A stretch of 64,000 nt of DNA from Oryzias latipes (taxonomy: Eukaryota > Chordata > Actinopteri > Beloniformes > Adrianichthyidae): NCBI RefSeq assembly GCF_002234675.1, contig NC_019859.2:4433240-4497239 (forward strand), given 5' to 3'. The position numbers and the translations under genes were made by a program. A model generated the notes under the pieces. The model saw only the letters and a program-made list of their open reading frames with translations, searched no databases and was not told where the DNA came from. The first letter of the stretch is position 1. The number at the start of each line of letters is the position of its first letter. Below, piece after piece: positions 45,862-58,368 of this stretch.

Positions 45862-47225
45862 TCCCAAAACGGTTCGGTTAAACTAGTTCCATGTCTTGTA
45901 ATGTTCTAATTATTCAATAAGGATTACAAAACAATTAAATCTTCTTAGCTTTAATCTGTGTAGAGCATTCTTCACATCTCTAAAAGCAAAGCAAAAGCCT
46001 CTCATAACTTAAATTCTGTGTCTTTCATCTGCATTTTCTGGGATTACCATAACTCAAATTCAGGAGATCAGTTATACGTGTCTAACTACCTAAGGATGAC
46101 TACTTTAAAGACTGTATAAAAAAAAGCTAAATTAAAGTGTGTAAAACCACAACTTTTAGATACAATTGCTTTTGCAGACAGGTAAAGGAATACAAATATA
46201 GAAATAAAAAACTCAGAAATGATCATTTGTGTCCCATTACATGTAAATGTGTAGTTTCCACTTACTTTTATGGTATCTACATTTTACACTACATACAAGT
46301 ATTAACTATAATGTGACAACGTTGAATCAAGGAAAACTCCACAGTGAGCTTTTCTTGTTCTGGATAGATTTGCCTGTTCTTCCTCAGATACTAAAGAACG
46401 TTTACTCGGTAAACTGGTAGAACAATTTACATAAAAAAGAACAGAAAAATAAAAGTTTGACAGTAAACTTATTTTAAAATAAAATAAAAATGAAAAAAAG
46501 AAACGACAAGACAGAATTTTTCTATGAAAGAACCAAATGTGAAGATTTTTTTTCATCTGTACAGTTTGATTTTTCACTTTGTTCTTTTTTATGTTCCTCA
46601 TAATAAACTAATTACACTGATGCACAGCTGAAACCATGATTATGAATAATTGGTCTAGAAAATCTCCTTCCATGTTCCTCAATTTTCATCTTTCCTTTTT
46701 TGTTACTTCATTTCTGAATTAGGTTTGATACATATTTACAACTTAATAAAAAAAAACAACCTGGAATTTGAACCTGCAACCATTAAAGTAACTGCTCAAA
46801 CCTGCTTAGCAACAATAAATGAAGGTTCCTGTTCTGGAGGTTTTTACCTGAAACAGTTGCAGAGATCTCCTGATGTTCCGGTTCAGGTCCAGGTTCCTTT
46901 TCACTCTCAGGACTCCTCACCTTCAGAATCAGTAAAAAGTAATTTTCTGGACTAATTCAGCAGGCTTTGTTGGCCTCCGACCTCCTTGAGTTACCGTGAC
47001 ACCCAGCTGCTTCCGAACCGACACTCACGCGATCTCCAACTGTCACTACATCCACAATCCTGCAGCCTCGCGTTTCTCGTACTTTTATTTTGACGTCAAT
47101 TTCCTGTCTGCCGCAAAAGCGTTACCATCTCTGTATGCTCAAGTGCCTTGCTCAATGACCGTGAGCAGTTTACCTGCAGCTCTGTGAAGCAGCTTTTGCT
47201 CGTTTCCGTTAATAGAAGAGAATTT
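45862..47225. other. Spacer between the two paralogous genes
   Basis: There is little recognisable content. A possible extra exon of the upstream gene lies at 46848-46920 (minus strand), with a weak acceptor and the donor ttcag/gtaaaaa. It would follow an alternative splice from 47384. A minus-strand AATAAA is at about 47226-47231. Confidence 0.4.
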
Positions 47226-47371
47226 TTTTATTTCACAAACATGAAACAGATACATAATGTTCCCATGAAACAACATGGTGGACCGTTTTTAAACTTTTTT
47301 CTAAGAAATCAACCAAAAGTGCAGGAAAAGGGGATTGGTGCGGGTCACCTGACCCCCGCCCGTTCAACCGC

Positions 47372-50300
47372 TCACTTAATCACCTGCAGGCAGCGCGGCC
47401 GCGCCTGCGGCTTGGCTTTAGTGTTTGGGAAATGGTTCAGGGTTTGGACCGTGTTTACGGCTGACGGCGGGAAACGCGGCGAGTTCACGAGTGGCGGGAA
47501 AAAGTGTCCAGCTGGATGGTGTGCAGGGGGGTAGATGCTTGGGGGGGCCACAGGAAGACCGGCGGGAACGCCAGAAAAAGGAGGCAGGAAAAAACCCGGT
47601 CTGACAGGAGCCAAGCTTGGGGGCAGGGCAGGGGAAGGGGGCGGGTACAAAAACTCTGACCAGTTCTTGGGCGGGTACGTGGGGATAGGGAGCGCTGGGG
47701 GCGGCTGAGTCGCAGCATACGAGGAATTCGGAAAAGAGAGGTGCAGCGAAGCCGGACTTCCGTGACAGTTGGACCTGCTGTCCTCGTATCTGTACTCGCC
47801 ATAGTCGGCATTCTGCTTGGGAGGGGGCTGATGCGCTTCGTCCCTCTGAGAACTTAACGAGTCTTTCTTCGTGTCCGGGCTGCGGGTCAGCGGGCTAAAA
47901 CTGGACCGGCTGGAAGACCACGATCTACTTCGGCGTTTTGAAGCAAACGCTTGTCTCGAGCTCCTCTCCTGACTGGCGCCCTGGCCGCCATCTTCGTCCT
48001 TCTTCCCGTAGAGACGCTCCTGGATCCGGCTGGACATTTGGCCGAGTTCTTCAAACCCCAGATCTAGACCGATAGCTTGGAGAACGCCCTGCATTTGCCT
48101 CCGCTTCTGCTCCTCCTCGGGCGTTAGAACCCTCTCCGCCACGGGAGGCTTGGACGCGTCTCTGCCGTCGGTCCTCGGAAGACACTTTTCCGCGTCGGAG
48201 CTCCGCTCTGGACTGAGCGACCTCTGCTGAGGCTTAGCGGGAGCGAGCGCGTGAGATCTCTCCCCCCAACCTCTTGGTTCCTGGTTCTGTTGCTTTCCAG
48301 CACGATCCACGGTTTTCCCAAAAGGGTTGGGAGACGCACGCTGATCCGAAACTTGAGTCACGATCTTGGTGAGGTCGTCCACATTCACGCCCTGGTTGAG
48401 AACTTCCAGAAAGCGCTGGAAGCCCGTGGAGGACTTGGCCTCGTTGCTCTTTGTGGCGTCGTCGGTTGTCAGAGCCTGACAGGAAGCAGAAGGGAAGAGT
48501 CGTGAGATCCTCCGTGTTCTATTTTTAGAAAGCTCTAAAAGAATGAGCAGCCGTTGAGTTCCCTGAACGTCTAAGATCTTATGGAGACAATACTTCAGTC
48601 ATAAACCCAGAATGCTGCTTTTGGCTAAATGTTTCTCTGAGGCAGAGTGTGATCACTCCAGGATAAATGCAGAACTTCAGGTTTTTATTCGCTTTACCTT
48701 CAAACTTAGGATGCAGCAGAGTGTCTGGAAACATCTCGTAGGTAGGGGATAATAAAGACAGAACCAGCTCCACAGAGATTTCCCTCTGGTCACGAGCTGC
48801 ATTTTATCTGTGTTTTCTTGTGATTTAGTTGCTAAGCAACAGCTGTATTGCAGGTCTGCTAAGAATTATCCACATGGATAAAGTTCAGTGTTTTTGGACC
48901 AAAAACAGCACCTGAAATCCTTTTGTTTTCCTTTCTAAAATGGACAGTGCCTCTTCTAATCCGGTTCGTCTGAGTGTGAATTCTGGTTGTGTTTACTGAC
49001 CTGAAACCGCTCTTCTGTGGTTCCTTCGCTTCAACGCGGTTCACCTTTAGTGGTTTTGCTGTTTTCTTTTTTACATCTTACAATGCACTGTGTTCTGTAT
49101 TCTGTTCACAGAGCTAAAAACTCTGTTGTAATGTTTTAGTACAACTTTGGTTAAGTCAATGTCAATTAAGTTTGCCGTACACAAAAGCTAGTTTTGCAGA
49201 AAAAAGGTGCACACAAAGAACAAAAAGCTTCACAAGAAAAACTTTCCATCAACCCCTCTGACACCCACCTTTTGGCCCCTCGAGGAATTCTGGGTAGTGT
49301 AGTGATCCCAAATTAAATGTTTTGATTGCTAAACCTTTTAAAATAAGAGATGTGGCCTCTTACATACCGTAACTCTTTGACCGTTCAACACGAATCCGCT
49401 GATTCTGACGCAGACAAAAGCGCCTTTCATATCTGCCTTTCATCGATATGAACATAAAGTGTTGCATGACGTTGCAAAACTGCATTCGCTGCAACAAAAC
49501 CAGCTGATTTACATGGATTGCGTTAACACTTGAGCACAAGGCTGTTCTCCACTTCGTAAATGGTTAAATAGTCGTGGTGCTCTACAGAATGTCATCGCTT
49601 GAGCTCGATGTTAAAGAGTTTATGCTTTCTGTAATCTGATGGACCTCCAAAGAATTCACATCCATTTAGTCCAGACTGAGCCCTGAACCACGTCTGTATT
49701 CAGACTGCTGTTGCCCGGAGATTTCTGTCCCGGGCCAAAGTTTGTCAACAAAACCATGTGACTAAAGATCTCTGCCGTCATTGGTCAGGAATTACGCAAT
49801 GGAAGTTCTGCGCTTTTTAATCTTTGTCGGAATAGTTCACAGATTCAAACTTTGTATTTTCCAGACTAACTTTGAACATCTGTATCACGTCAAGTGCAAC
49901 GTGCTTTACTGTTGCTTTGGTACAGCGGAGGCACGCTGCAGGGCGGTTACTGAGGAGATGTCGGCTAAGAAGGCACTCTGATACGCGTTTATGATACAAA
50001 GATTGTTGGGAAAACAGTGAGAAGCAATGTGTATCATGATAAAAGTTGTTGTAATAAGACTGCTGTGTCTCAGTGTTGCTCCACTGCTGTGTTTGTATCC
50101 CATAATGCCCGGCTACGGTGGCCATTTTGGCCCAGTTGTTCCCCTCAGAGGAAGGAGCGCATTGAGACTGAGGAAAGTCAGAGCTAACCGGAGCTCAGTC
50201 CAGATTGGAAACAAACAGAGACCGCCTCGAAAGATGGGTCCGAGAGCGAGTCCTGGTTCCAGACCAGGGTCCACTTGGGTGGATTCAGACTGAACATTTG

Positions 50301-51214
50301 TTCCAGATTAGGAGGGGAAATGAACTCTGGTTGACTTTAAGCGAACCAAATGCGTCCAGCCTGAATAGACCCGAAGTAAACCGCTTTTTTTTTTCAAAGC
50401 AGAAGCTGAAAAGTTCACCTGCCCGCCGGATCTGTTGATGGAAACTCCTGCACTGTGTTGTCTGCATTCTGCTGTGGGGGGGCTGTCCTTATGCTCTTTA
50501 TCCTTGAAGTGCATCTGTTTTATAAGTAGAAGCATTTCACTTATTGGACAATTTAGAAAATAATAAGACCCACATATATTGTGCATCTGGACCAACCTTT
50601 GTGGGGCGATCTGGAGACCATCTCCTCTCCTGAGAAGAATTCTGCCTCCGTTTCTGATCATCTCTGTCTTTGTACGAACCGGGAAAGCTCCTGTCGCTTA
50701 AATCGTCCGATCTCTTTCTGTAGGCGTCCTGTGGATGCCGGTGCCAGGAATCAGGAGGGGATCTCCTGTACCTGAAGTCATCCTCATCATCATCCGGCGA
50801 TGCTGCATATTTATAGTCAGTACCTTTTTGATTGTTTGAAAAATCTGCTGACAGCCTGCGGGGAGACTCGTGTCTCTGCCTGTATTCGTGGTCGGTATAC
50901 TCGGCCGTGTACCTCCGCCTCTTTGTTTCATAGCCATCCCAGACAGGTGAGGAGACGCGTCTCCTCACAGGGCTCCCTCTGCCCCAGTCTCTGCTCAGAG
51001 AGTCTCTGCTGTAGCGTCTCTGCGGCGAGTCGCTGGCCTCCACGTTTCTGCCGGTCCTCTCAGAGCTGCTGTGTTCATCCCTGTGATGTTTGTGATGGGA
51101 ATCCCAATGAGATTCAGGCCACTTCTCTCTTCTTTCGTTGGGGTCGTCCCACTGCCGAGAACTTCGCTCAGAGTTCTGCCATCTGTGACCGGACTCGGAT
51201 CTGCTCGAGTGCAT
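47372..51214 (-). CDS. Uncharacterised RS/proline-rich protein with one FxRFLxVLNxG module (tandem paralogue A)
   Basis: Three coding exons on the minus strand: 50597-51214, 50419-50514, 47372-48475; 1,818 nt, 605 residues, all phase 0. A 5'UTR exon ends near 52388 and another acceptor lies just before the ATG (gctttag/attgggcc). The N-terminal 200 residues are rich in Ser, Arg, Asp and His (SRDSLSRDWGRGSPVRRRVS). Exon 3 has TGFQRFLEVLNQGVNVDDL, then LQAIGLDLGFEELGQMSSRI and a long proline-rich region. I do not recognise the protein; it looks nuclear. It shares the module and exon phases with the next gene (37163-45096). A good donor (ctgcag/gtgatt at 47382-47383) just before the stop allows an alternative 3' exon, but the AATAAA near 47226 supports the short end. 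Confidence 0.7.
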
Positions 51215-52385
51215 CCTGTGGGGCCCAATCTAAAGCTTCAAAACAGGAAAAAAAGCTGAATCAAACTACGGTGTCTGTAGATTCCCGGTCATCCAAATCT
51301 TCTTCTCACAGGTCTTCAAAGCAACGGGGCTTTTAAAAGGTTCATCTAGAAGACGATTCGCTGCTAAATCAAAGTAGCAGCAAAATGTTCCCTAGAAGAA
51401 TCTTTTAACACTTTTAACTTTGAACTACTGTAACTCTTTAAGCGTTCACCCACAAAACATAAATCCAGTGAATTCTGGAGCGGTTTAAGCCGTTTTAAAC
51501 TAAATTTTACAGCAGGGAGGTGTTTATGCAAGACTCCACTGCTCTATTAAGACAATCTGCTTTAAAGATTAGATTGCAAAAATAAATAGACTTGAAAACC
51601 TTTTCAGTCCATTTTTCACCCTAATAATGTAATTTATTGCTGCATACCTATCTATCTTTTGAATATACATCATGAAATACACCTTTGGAGTTGCTAATCA
51701 ATAGTCAATAGAATAGAAAAAAAATAGAAAATGGTGTTTTTGGTTGTTTTGGTATTTGTTCATGTATTGATATGTCATCGTGATATTGATCAATAATATC
51801 GCAAATCGCGAGTTATCCACATATCATGCAAACCTTATGATGCGTTTCTTTTAACTCTAAATTTGTACTTTTTCAAGTACAAAAGTTATTCTTCTTTCCT
51901 CCTATATAACTTTTGCAAGATTTTTTTTTAGTAATGAAAAGAATTGAGGACTACTTTGATTGAAAAAATTGAAAATTGAGATTCAAGTCCACTTATAGGT
52001 ACATTTCTTATAAGAGAAACGGTAAAAGTCTCAAACTAAATGAATAAAACCCTGCTTGTTTGTTAAAACGGCCTGATAAACTGGTTTGGGTCGTTTCTGT
52101 TCGGGTCTTCAGTGACCCGGCGTTAGCGAGCGAGCTGTCGGTAGGCCACCAGCAGCATAGCAGCTGAGCTAGCTTAGCTAGCAGACATGCCATGGCGGCT
52201 CGGGAGCTAGCTACTCAAACAGAACAAAAAACTCCCCAGAAATTCAGCTTTCTCTCATTCAAGTGACTTTCTTGTTTAACTAATTATAACTCTGTTAAAA
52301 TCAGTTTGTTTCATTATTATCTAGCTAGATCAACAAAAACTGTCCGTGCAACAAACTACGCAAAACCCGTAGAGACTGTTAAATT

Positions 52386-52600
52386 ACCTTCTTCGGAAAC
52401 AAATACACTTTCCGGATGAGGAAAACCTCCAGAAATACAACGTGAGGAAACTATATGGATGTAAAGAAATGCATTTACCCGTGCCACCGATGACAAACTG
52501 TAACGGTTAGCGAGCTTCTGAAACTGAACCCGGACGAATGAGTCAGTCAGTCACAATGAAATGCTGGCAGCGCCACCTCCTGGTGGGAGGCTGAACAGAC
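52386..52600 (-). promoter_or_regulatory. Promoter and 5'UTR exon region of paralogue A
   Basis: A 5'UTR exon ends ccgaagaag with donor gtaattt at about 52388. A CTCF-like motif, agcgccacctcctggtgg, lies at 52569-52586. The spacer from 52600 to 54100 is AT-rich with simple repeats and no recognised gene. Confidence 0.4.
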
Positions 52601-53091
52601 TCTAACTGTAACGTTTTGTTTTTCAAAAATCGATAGATCATTTTTTCTGATGGTTCTTTTTTTAATTTAAATAAAATATATGATTTACAGACCGAATAAA
52701 CCCTTTGTATACTTTTTTTTAATTCAAACTCTTTTTGCGGTTAGTGTGTATATATCACAGACTTTATAACTGATTGCTCTTGGAGACAAATAAGCTGTAA
52801 AATATGATTACATTTTTTGCCATCAAGAAAATCTAAACAGACTTCAATCTAATAGTTTTCTACATATGTTTAGGTTTTGTTTGTTTGTTTTGCAAATCCT
52901 TATTCCACAAGGTGTGTAAGACTGAAATCCAGGGATGGTCAATGGTTATTTATATTACATATAAATGACTCCTTAAAATAATTATAGAAAAAAAATCAAA
53001 TAAAATAATTATAGAATAACAAAACCTCGAAAATTTAAATAATTCCAAATATTTAAATTTATTATTTTTATTATTGTCACAAATTACATTT

Positions 53092-53107
53092 GGGGGGGGG
53101 GGGGGGG
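53092..53107. repeat. G16 mononucleotide run
   Basis: Sixteen consecutive guanines lie in an otherwise AT-rich spacer between paralogue A and anapc11. They are a candidate G-quadruplex or an assembly-sensitive tract. Confidence 0.9.
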
Positions 53108-54433
53108 TTCTATTTGTACCATGTCTAATTCATGTCTAAGCCCTCACATTTTGAAGAATGAGCTGTTTTTGCTTTTAAATGATACTCAATGCAAGTCTTC
53201 TGGTTTTTATGGTGTTGACATTTGGAACTTGATTCCGTAATAAATGTAATAATAATAAGAATAATAATTCTTATTATATTTATTATTATTAAAATAATAA
53301 TTGTCAACACGGCCAAAAAGTTCTGGTTCTTTCCTAAATTGCAAATTCTCCTGGTGTTTTGTGGGTTTTTAATGAACTCTGGCTTCCTCAAATAGTCCAT
53401 AAACAAGCCTCATGGACTAATTGGTGACTCTGAATTTAACTGGCAGACTATAATCTTTGCCTTTGTTCTGAAGAAGCTGGGAAAGACTTCAGAAACACCA
53501 GTGATTCTGCACATGTATACATTTTGATTTCTTAATTTCAATTTTTTCAAAATATTTGTTGTTTAAAAGCAAGGAGTGTGCGTATCTGTTTAAACGTTTA
53601 TTTGCCACCTTGATGTTTCACTGTCAGTCTCGTCAGAATTGAATTGAAGCCATCATAGTTATTTTATGTGACTGTGTCTGGGTTGTGAAGCTGTGTTGTT
53701 AGATCTTATGTGTCTTTTCTATCTTATAGTTACTACAAATCGCTTTTCCCTTAAAAGTTAAAGTTATTTAGCGTTTATTAACAAAAGAGAATCAGACACA
53801 TTTAAACAAATGGCTCAAAGGAACACAGCAAAAAATAATAATAAAAAATAAATAAATAATAGGAAAAACTAAATTACAAAGCATTACCATTTAAAACACA
53901 AACTAAAAAGGAGGGGAGCACAAAGGGCATCACCAATTATTCATATTGTATTTTCAAATAGGGTCCACGTTTTTAATGCATTTAAATTCTCATTTAAATT
54001 ATCTAAATTTTAAATAGATTCGTTTTTCCCCCCATTGTTTATCCTATTTTATTTTATTTTTGCAAGAATTAGAAGAAGTGATCAGTTTCTTACCATTTGT
54101 CACCGATAGAGGGCGACATTTAAAATCCAACGCAGTTATAAACCAAATGTGATGACACCGGAAGAAGAAAGTTGCACCGCTGTTTGAAAGAACGGCAGCA
54201 TATTTTTGCGTTGTTTTACACTGTTTTACATGGCTTAGTTCTAACGAACAGTACCTTTTAAAATATTGTCAAACACTTAAATTACACCCCAACTGTTGTT
54301 CCTTCGTTAAGCGAGCAGTGTTAAACAGAGCAGGTCGCTTCAGGCTCCGCCGGGTCGACATAGGCTAGCCTAGCTTGCGTGTCCCGTTTGCCGCTGAGCT
54401 CCGTGGGTTTCCCTGATCCGTCTCTCGCTGAGG

Positions 54434-56952
54434 ATGAAGGTGAAGATCAAGCAGTGGAACGGAGTTGCGTCCTGGTTGTGGGTGGCCAACGATGAAAACT
54501 GCGGCATCTGCAGGATGCCCTTCAACGGCTGCTGTCCAGACTGTGAGTTAACGCGCCCGCGTGCAGATGTTTAATTCCTGTGAAGAAAGAAGTAGAAATC
54601 CCACCATCGGTTTAAAGAAATCTTTGTGATGTTTATGTTTCCTCGTAGCATAAAGGCAATTGAGCCGTAATGGCGTTTAAAACCGTATTTGATAGAAAAC
54701 CTTGTAATTTCACATTTACTCTGTCTGTATTACCTAACAAACTACTTACGACTTAACAATTTTTTTTATATAACTTTATTGAACAAATGCAAGTATACAA
54801 CATAAAGAACAATCAATGCAGTATACAACATACAATCAATATACAACACAAACAATGTTAAACAGCCAGGGGAGTCGATTCATTAAATATTTGCAGAGAG
54901 TTACAAATTTCAATAGTTCTGAGAGCTTTTTTGTTGGAGGAAAAGGATATTGATTTTATGTAAAAAGTTACATCTTTAATGAATTGTGGGAAGTATGGTG
55001 TTTTATTAGTAAATTTACATTTATGTATGTAGAATTTTGCCAGAAGAATTAATAAATTAATTATAAAAAATATCTTTTGTTTTTTGGGGGTCCTGAAAAA
55101 ACAAAGTAATACATTTTCCCATTTCAAGGAGAAATCTTTGAAGACATGAATAATGATGAATCTACTGAACTCCTTCCAAAATCTCCGTGTGGACAAACAG
55201 TGCCAGAAAAGATGAATTACTGTTTCTGGGTGATCTCCACAGAAACTACAATCAGTATTAATATCTTTTTTAAATTTTATCATATAATGTTTGGCAGGGT
55301 AAATTTTATGGAGAATTTTAAAGGATACTTCTTTTACCTTATTTATTATTAAATACTTATGAGGGATCGTCCAGACTGCTTTCCAGTTGATATCTGGAAC
55401 AAATTGATTCCAATAATTTAAAATATACGGGGGAGCGGTATAAATCTTTTGAAATAATCTGCGTATTTTTATATTAGTAGTACGCCCATATGAGAAGCAT
55501 ATTTTTCCTACCGGTGACTCATCCGCATTGGATATTGTATTTTGATTAGGTATCAAATTATCAGTGTTCTTAAATAACATTACTATTCCTGAGGGGATAG
55601 CCTTCTGCACCATTGAAAACTCTTGTAAAGTAATAGGTAAATTATACTGTGATAGGAATTCGTTATAGTTTAACAGCTGCCCCTCCTTATTAAATATTAC
55701 GACTTAACTAATATTTGAGAATCAGAGATGTGACTACGCATGCGCGAACATTCTACTTAGTCTTGTGTTTGCCATTGTCACAAGTACAATGCAATGTAGC
55801 CGTTATGATACATAATTAAAGGGAAAATAACAGGACCACCTGCAGAAATGCTGTTTTCCTCTAGGTGGGTCGGTTAATAAATGAAGTTGATTAGTTAATT
55901 AAATTGCCTCTTCGCTACAGATGGGATGTATTTCATCCCAATCAAAGATGGATGGATGGATGTAATTAAAGTCCTGATTTTAACTAGATGACTGTGATTT
56001 GCTATTTTTGTGAATTATTGTCTCATCAATAAGAACTGGATTATGGCAACAATGCAAAAGAAATATATAAAAAGAAACAATTCATTAGGGGGGGGGATTG
56101 TATAAAATAAATGAGCTCACCTTTAGGCAGCAAATCAAATTGTGCATGACTTTAAATTATCATTATACTAAATGAATCAAATGTGATTTGTGTGTATTGT
56201 ATGCATTACTGCGAAAAAGTCTCTTTGATTATGAATAATTAGACTAAAGCAGCCAGCATTGTCTTGTCATCACTGTTCATTTTATTCTTTATTTTCTAAT
56301 CAATGTATTACTATATCTGAAATGGGTTTGATATATACATGTGTGTTGGTAGTTGTTTTTATTGTATTCAATCATTTAATCAATCAAATGTTCTCGTTTC
56401 ATCCTGTTTAGGGACAGCAGATGTGAAATAGCATCATGGCTAAAATTGGACATAATTACATCTTTTAGTCTCTGGACATATGTTCAGTAATGTGTCCATA
56501 TAAAATAAATACAATAAGATAAAATATATTTATCTTATTGTATTTATCTGCAGTAAATATCTGCAGACTTAAGAAAATCAGCTGTAAACATTCATTTATC
56601 AAAAGAGATTCCCATAAACAGATTCATGACACGTTTATTGTTGAGGATGAAGTCAGTCGGTCATGATGTGGAGATCAACACCATCACTTACAGGAGTTCG
56701 GATTCTTATTTATAAATTGGTGATGTAACATGCCCCATATAACTTTGACTTCGTGTCCATCAGCACACCCCAGCTCGAGTTAAGCCATGCTTCTCCTCAT
56801 CTGCAGGTAAGGTTCCCGGAGACGACTGCCCGCTGGTGTGGGGTCAGTGCTCCCACTGCTTCCACATGCACTGCATCCTGAAGTGGCTGAACTCCCAGCA
56901 GGTGCAGCAGCAGTGTCCCATGTGTCGCCAGGAGTGGAAGTTCAAAGAGTGA
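54434..56952 (+). CDS. anapc11: Anaphase-promoting complex subunit 11 (RING-H2)
   Basis: Two exons, 54434-54542 and 56807-56952, encode 84 residues, the usual length of the family. The protein is the catalytic RING subunit of the APC/C ubiquitin ligase and recruits E2 enzymes with the cullin subunit APC2. The start [16 protein letters not shown] and the zinc ligands [15 protein letters not shown], then [13 protein letters not shown] and CPMCRQEW, are diagnostic. The single intron splits the codon for Cys in PDC. AATAAA signals lie at 57231-57236 and 57278-57283. The intron holds a truncated L1-type LINE and another LINE tail. It converges with ppp1r27 and lies near p4hb, as in human 17q25.3. 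Confidence 0.97.
54758..55696 (-). mobile_element. 5'-truncated L1-type LINE in the anapc11 intron
   Basis: The minus strand encodes the C-terminal part of an ORF2-like protein of about 250 residues without stops, including [20 protein letters not shown], the knuckle [18 protein letters not shown] and [11 protein letters not shown]. This layout is typical of fish L1/Tx1-group elements. A perfect 12-bp duplication, ttacgacttaac, flanks it at 54746-54757 and 55697-55708, and an A-rich tail (plus-strand t-run) is at its 3' end. The open frame suggests a fairly recent insertion. Confidence 0.9.
56380..56520 (+). mobile_element. LINE 3' tail fragment
   Basis: The blocks gggacagcagatgtgaaata and aaataaatacaataa match the tail type at 36810-36935. 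It lies in the anapc11 intron. Confidence 0.45.
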
Positions 56953-57230
56953 CGTGTCACGGTTCAGAACAACAACAAATAACTGTTCCCGACACAAAAC
57001 CTGGGCGGACAATGACAAGAACAGACTCTGAGCGCAGCACGTCTTCACAGGAAAAGGCGAGGATTCCCGCCTTTAGGTGCTGAGCTGGCCGTTTGTGCCC
57101 GTCACTTTGGGAGGTTTCCCACGATTTCAGACTCTCGAAATGACATCTTGGCTGGCAAAACCTGCAGTTACGTAACTTGACAGTTACGTTTTCGAAAGTT
57201 ATGTGAAAGTTGTCACAGAAAAGGAATGTT

Positions 57231-57349
57231 AATAAAATGTTGCTTTAAAATTCATTGTTTTCTGCCTTTTTATGCCTAATAAATGGGTTTTAGTTGGAAC
57301 AAAATGAGGAGCAGAAAGGCACAAATGTAAGAATCTGTTTCAGTTTATT
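57231..57349. terminator. Convergent polyadenylation signals of anapc11 and ppp1r27
   Basis: Plus-strand AATAAA at 57231-57236 and 57278-57283 serves anapc11. Minus-strand AATAAA at 57344-57349 serves ppp1r27. The signals are only about 60-110 bp apart, so the two 3'UTRs probably meet or overlap. Confidence 0.6.
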
Positions 57350-57681
57350 TAAACAAAGTATAAAAAAAACAGTAGATTCAAAATGACGACAGTGTTTGCT
57401 GGATTTACAGGTTAAAATGTGTGCATATATATAAAAAATGTGAAACTCTGAAAGCATTCAGCAGTTAAGACATCAGCTTGCAGCTCCATTCGTTAACTTG
57501 GAGGAGGTCCGGTCACCTCTGGTCAGGCCTCTGTCCTCCTCAGCCCTGCAGCTCCGTGAGAACTGAGGCAGCTCAGGACATCGGAGTCCACGATAAACGC
57601 AGCTTCTCTTGCTCGCCTATTTCTGCAGCACTTGCAGCAGCTTTTTAGATGAGAGTGAAAAACCCCAGAAGCTGGCCGCTC

Positions 57682-58368
57682 TCAGTCGTTTGCTGCCAAC
57701 CCGAAGAGCTCCAGCAGCTCCCTGTTGTCCAGGTCAATGAGGTCGGCCGGCTTCTCCCCACAATCGTTCTCCAGCTCGGGGTCTGCACCCAAAGAGAGCA
57801 GGTATCTAGGAACCAAAAACAAAACAAATGAACCGCAAGAACCTGCAGATCATCTGACTTCTTCTTGTGTTGCCGCGGTGATGGAAAGCCCCAAAAAGCC
57901 ACGGATGCTCACCGTGCAATGTGTGGGAAGCCGTCACTGCAGGCCATGTGCAGCGGGGTCCATCCCTCCTCATCCCTCTGATGGATGTCTGCTCCGTAAT
58001 GCACCAGCAGTTTCACACACTCCAGGTTTCCAGACAGCACCGCCTCATGGATGGCCGCCATGCCTGTGCAGGGATGGAGAGCGAGGCGGTCAGCTGCGTG
58101 TGGAAACCAGCTTGACGGCGAGCTTTCACCAACTCCTACCTGAGTGGTAAATGGTGCCCAGGCTCACTCTTCCGGCTCGGATGAAGCGTCCGATCCTCTC
58201 CAGCTCGCCGTGCCTTACATAGTCCTGGAAAACGATGTCGTTGGGGAAGTGGACGCTCCGGGCTGGCTTCAGGGAGGCCGCAGCCTTACAGGACAGTGGA
58301 ACGCCACACTTCTGGGTGTACCTGGTAATTCCCACAGACTGGGAGACGGGGCATTCGTAGTATTTCAT
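57682..58368 (-). CDS. ppp1r27: Protein phosphatase 1 regulatory subunit 27 (ankyrin repeat)
   Basis: Three exons on the minus strand: 58140-58368, 57913-58063, 57682-57805; 504 nt, 167 residues. The protein binds and inhibits PP1; in mammals it is muscle-enriched (also named DYSFIP1). ARSVHFPNDIVFQDYV holds an RVxF-type PP1-docking motif (SVHF). The ankyrin repeats include AAIHEAVLSGNLECVKLLV, HYGADIHQRDEEGWTPLHMA and ARYLLSLGADPELEND, matching human PPP1R27 nearly residue for residue. The start is the ATG before KYYECPV; an upstream in-frame TTG is unlikely. It converges on anapc11 and lies 3 kb from p4hb, as in mammals. Confidence 0.95.

Noticed and set aside
46740-46790. Another possible Pol III B-box (ggttcaaattc) on the minus strand
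   Set aside because: No A-box or SINE body accompanies it.
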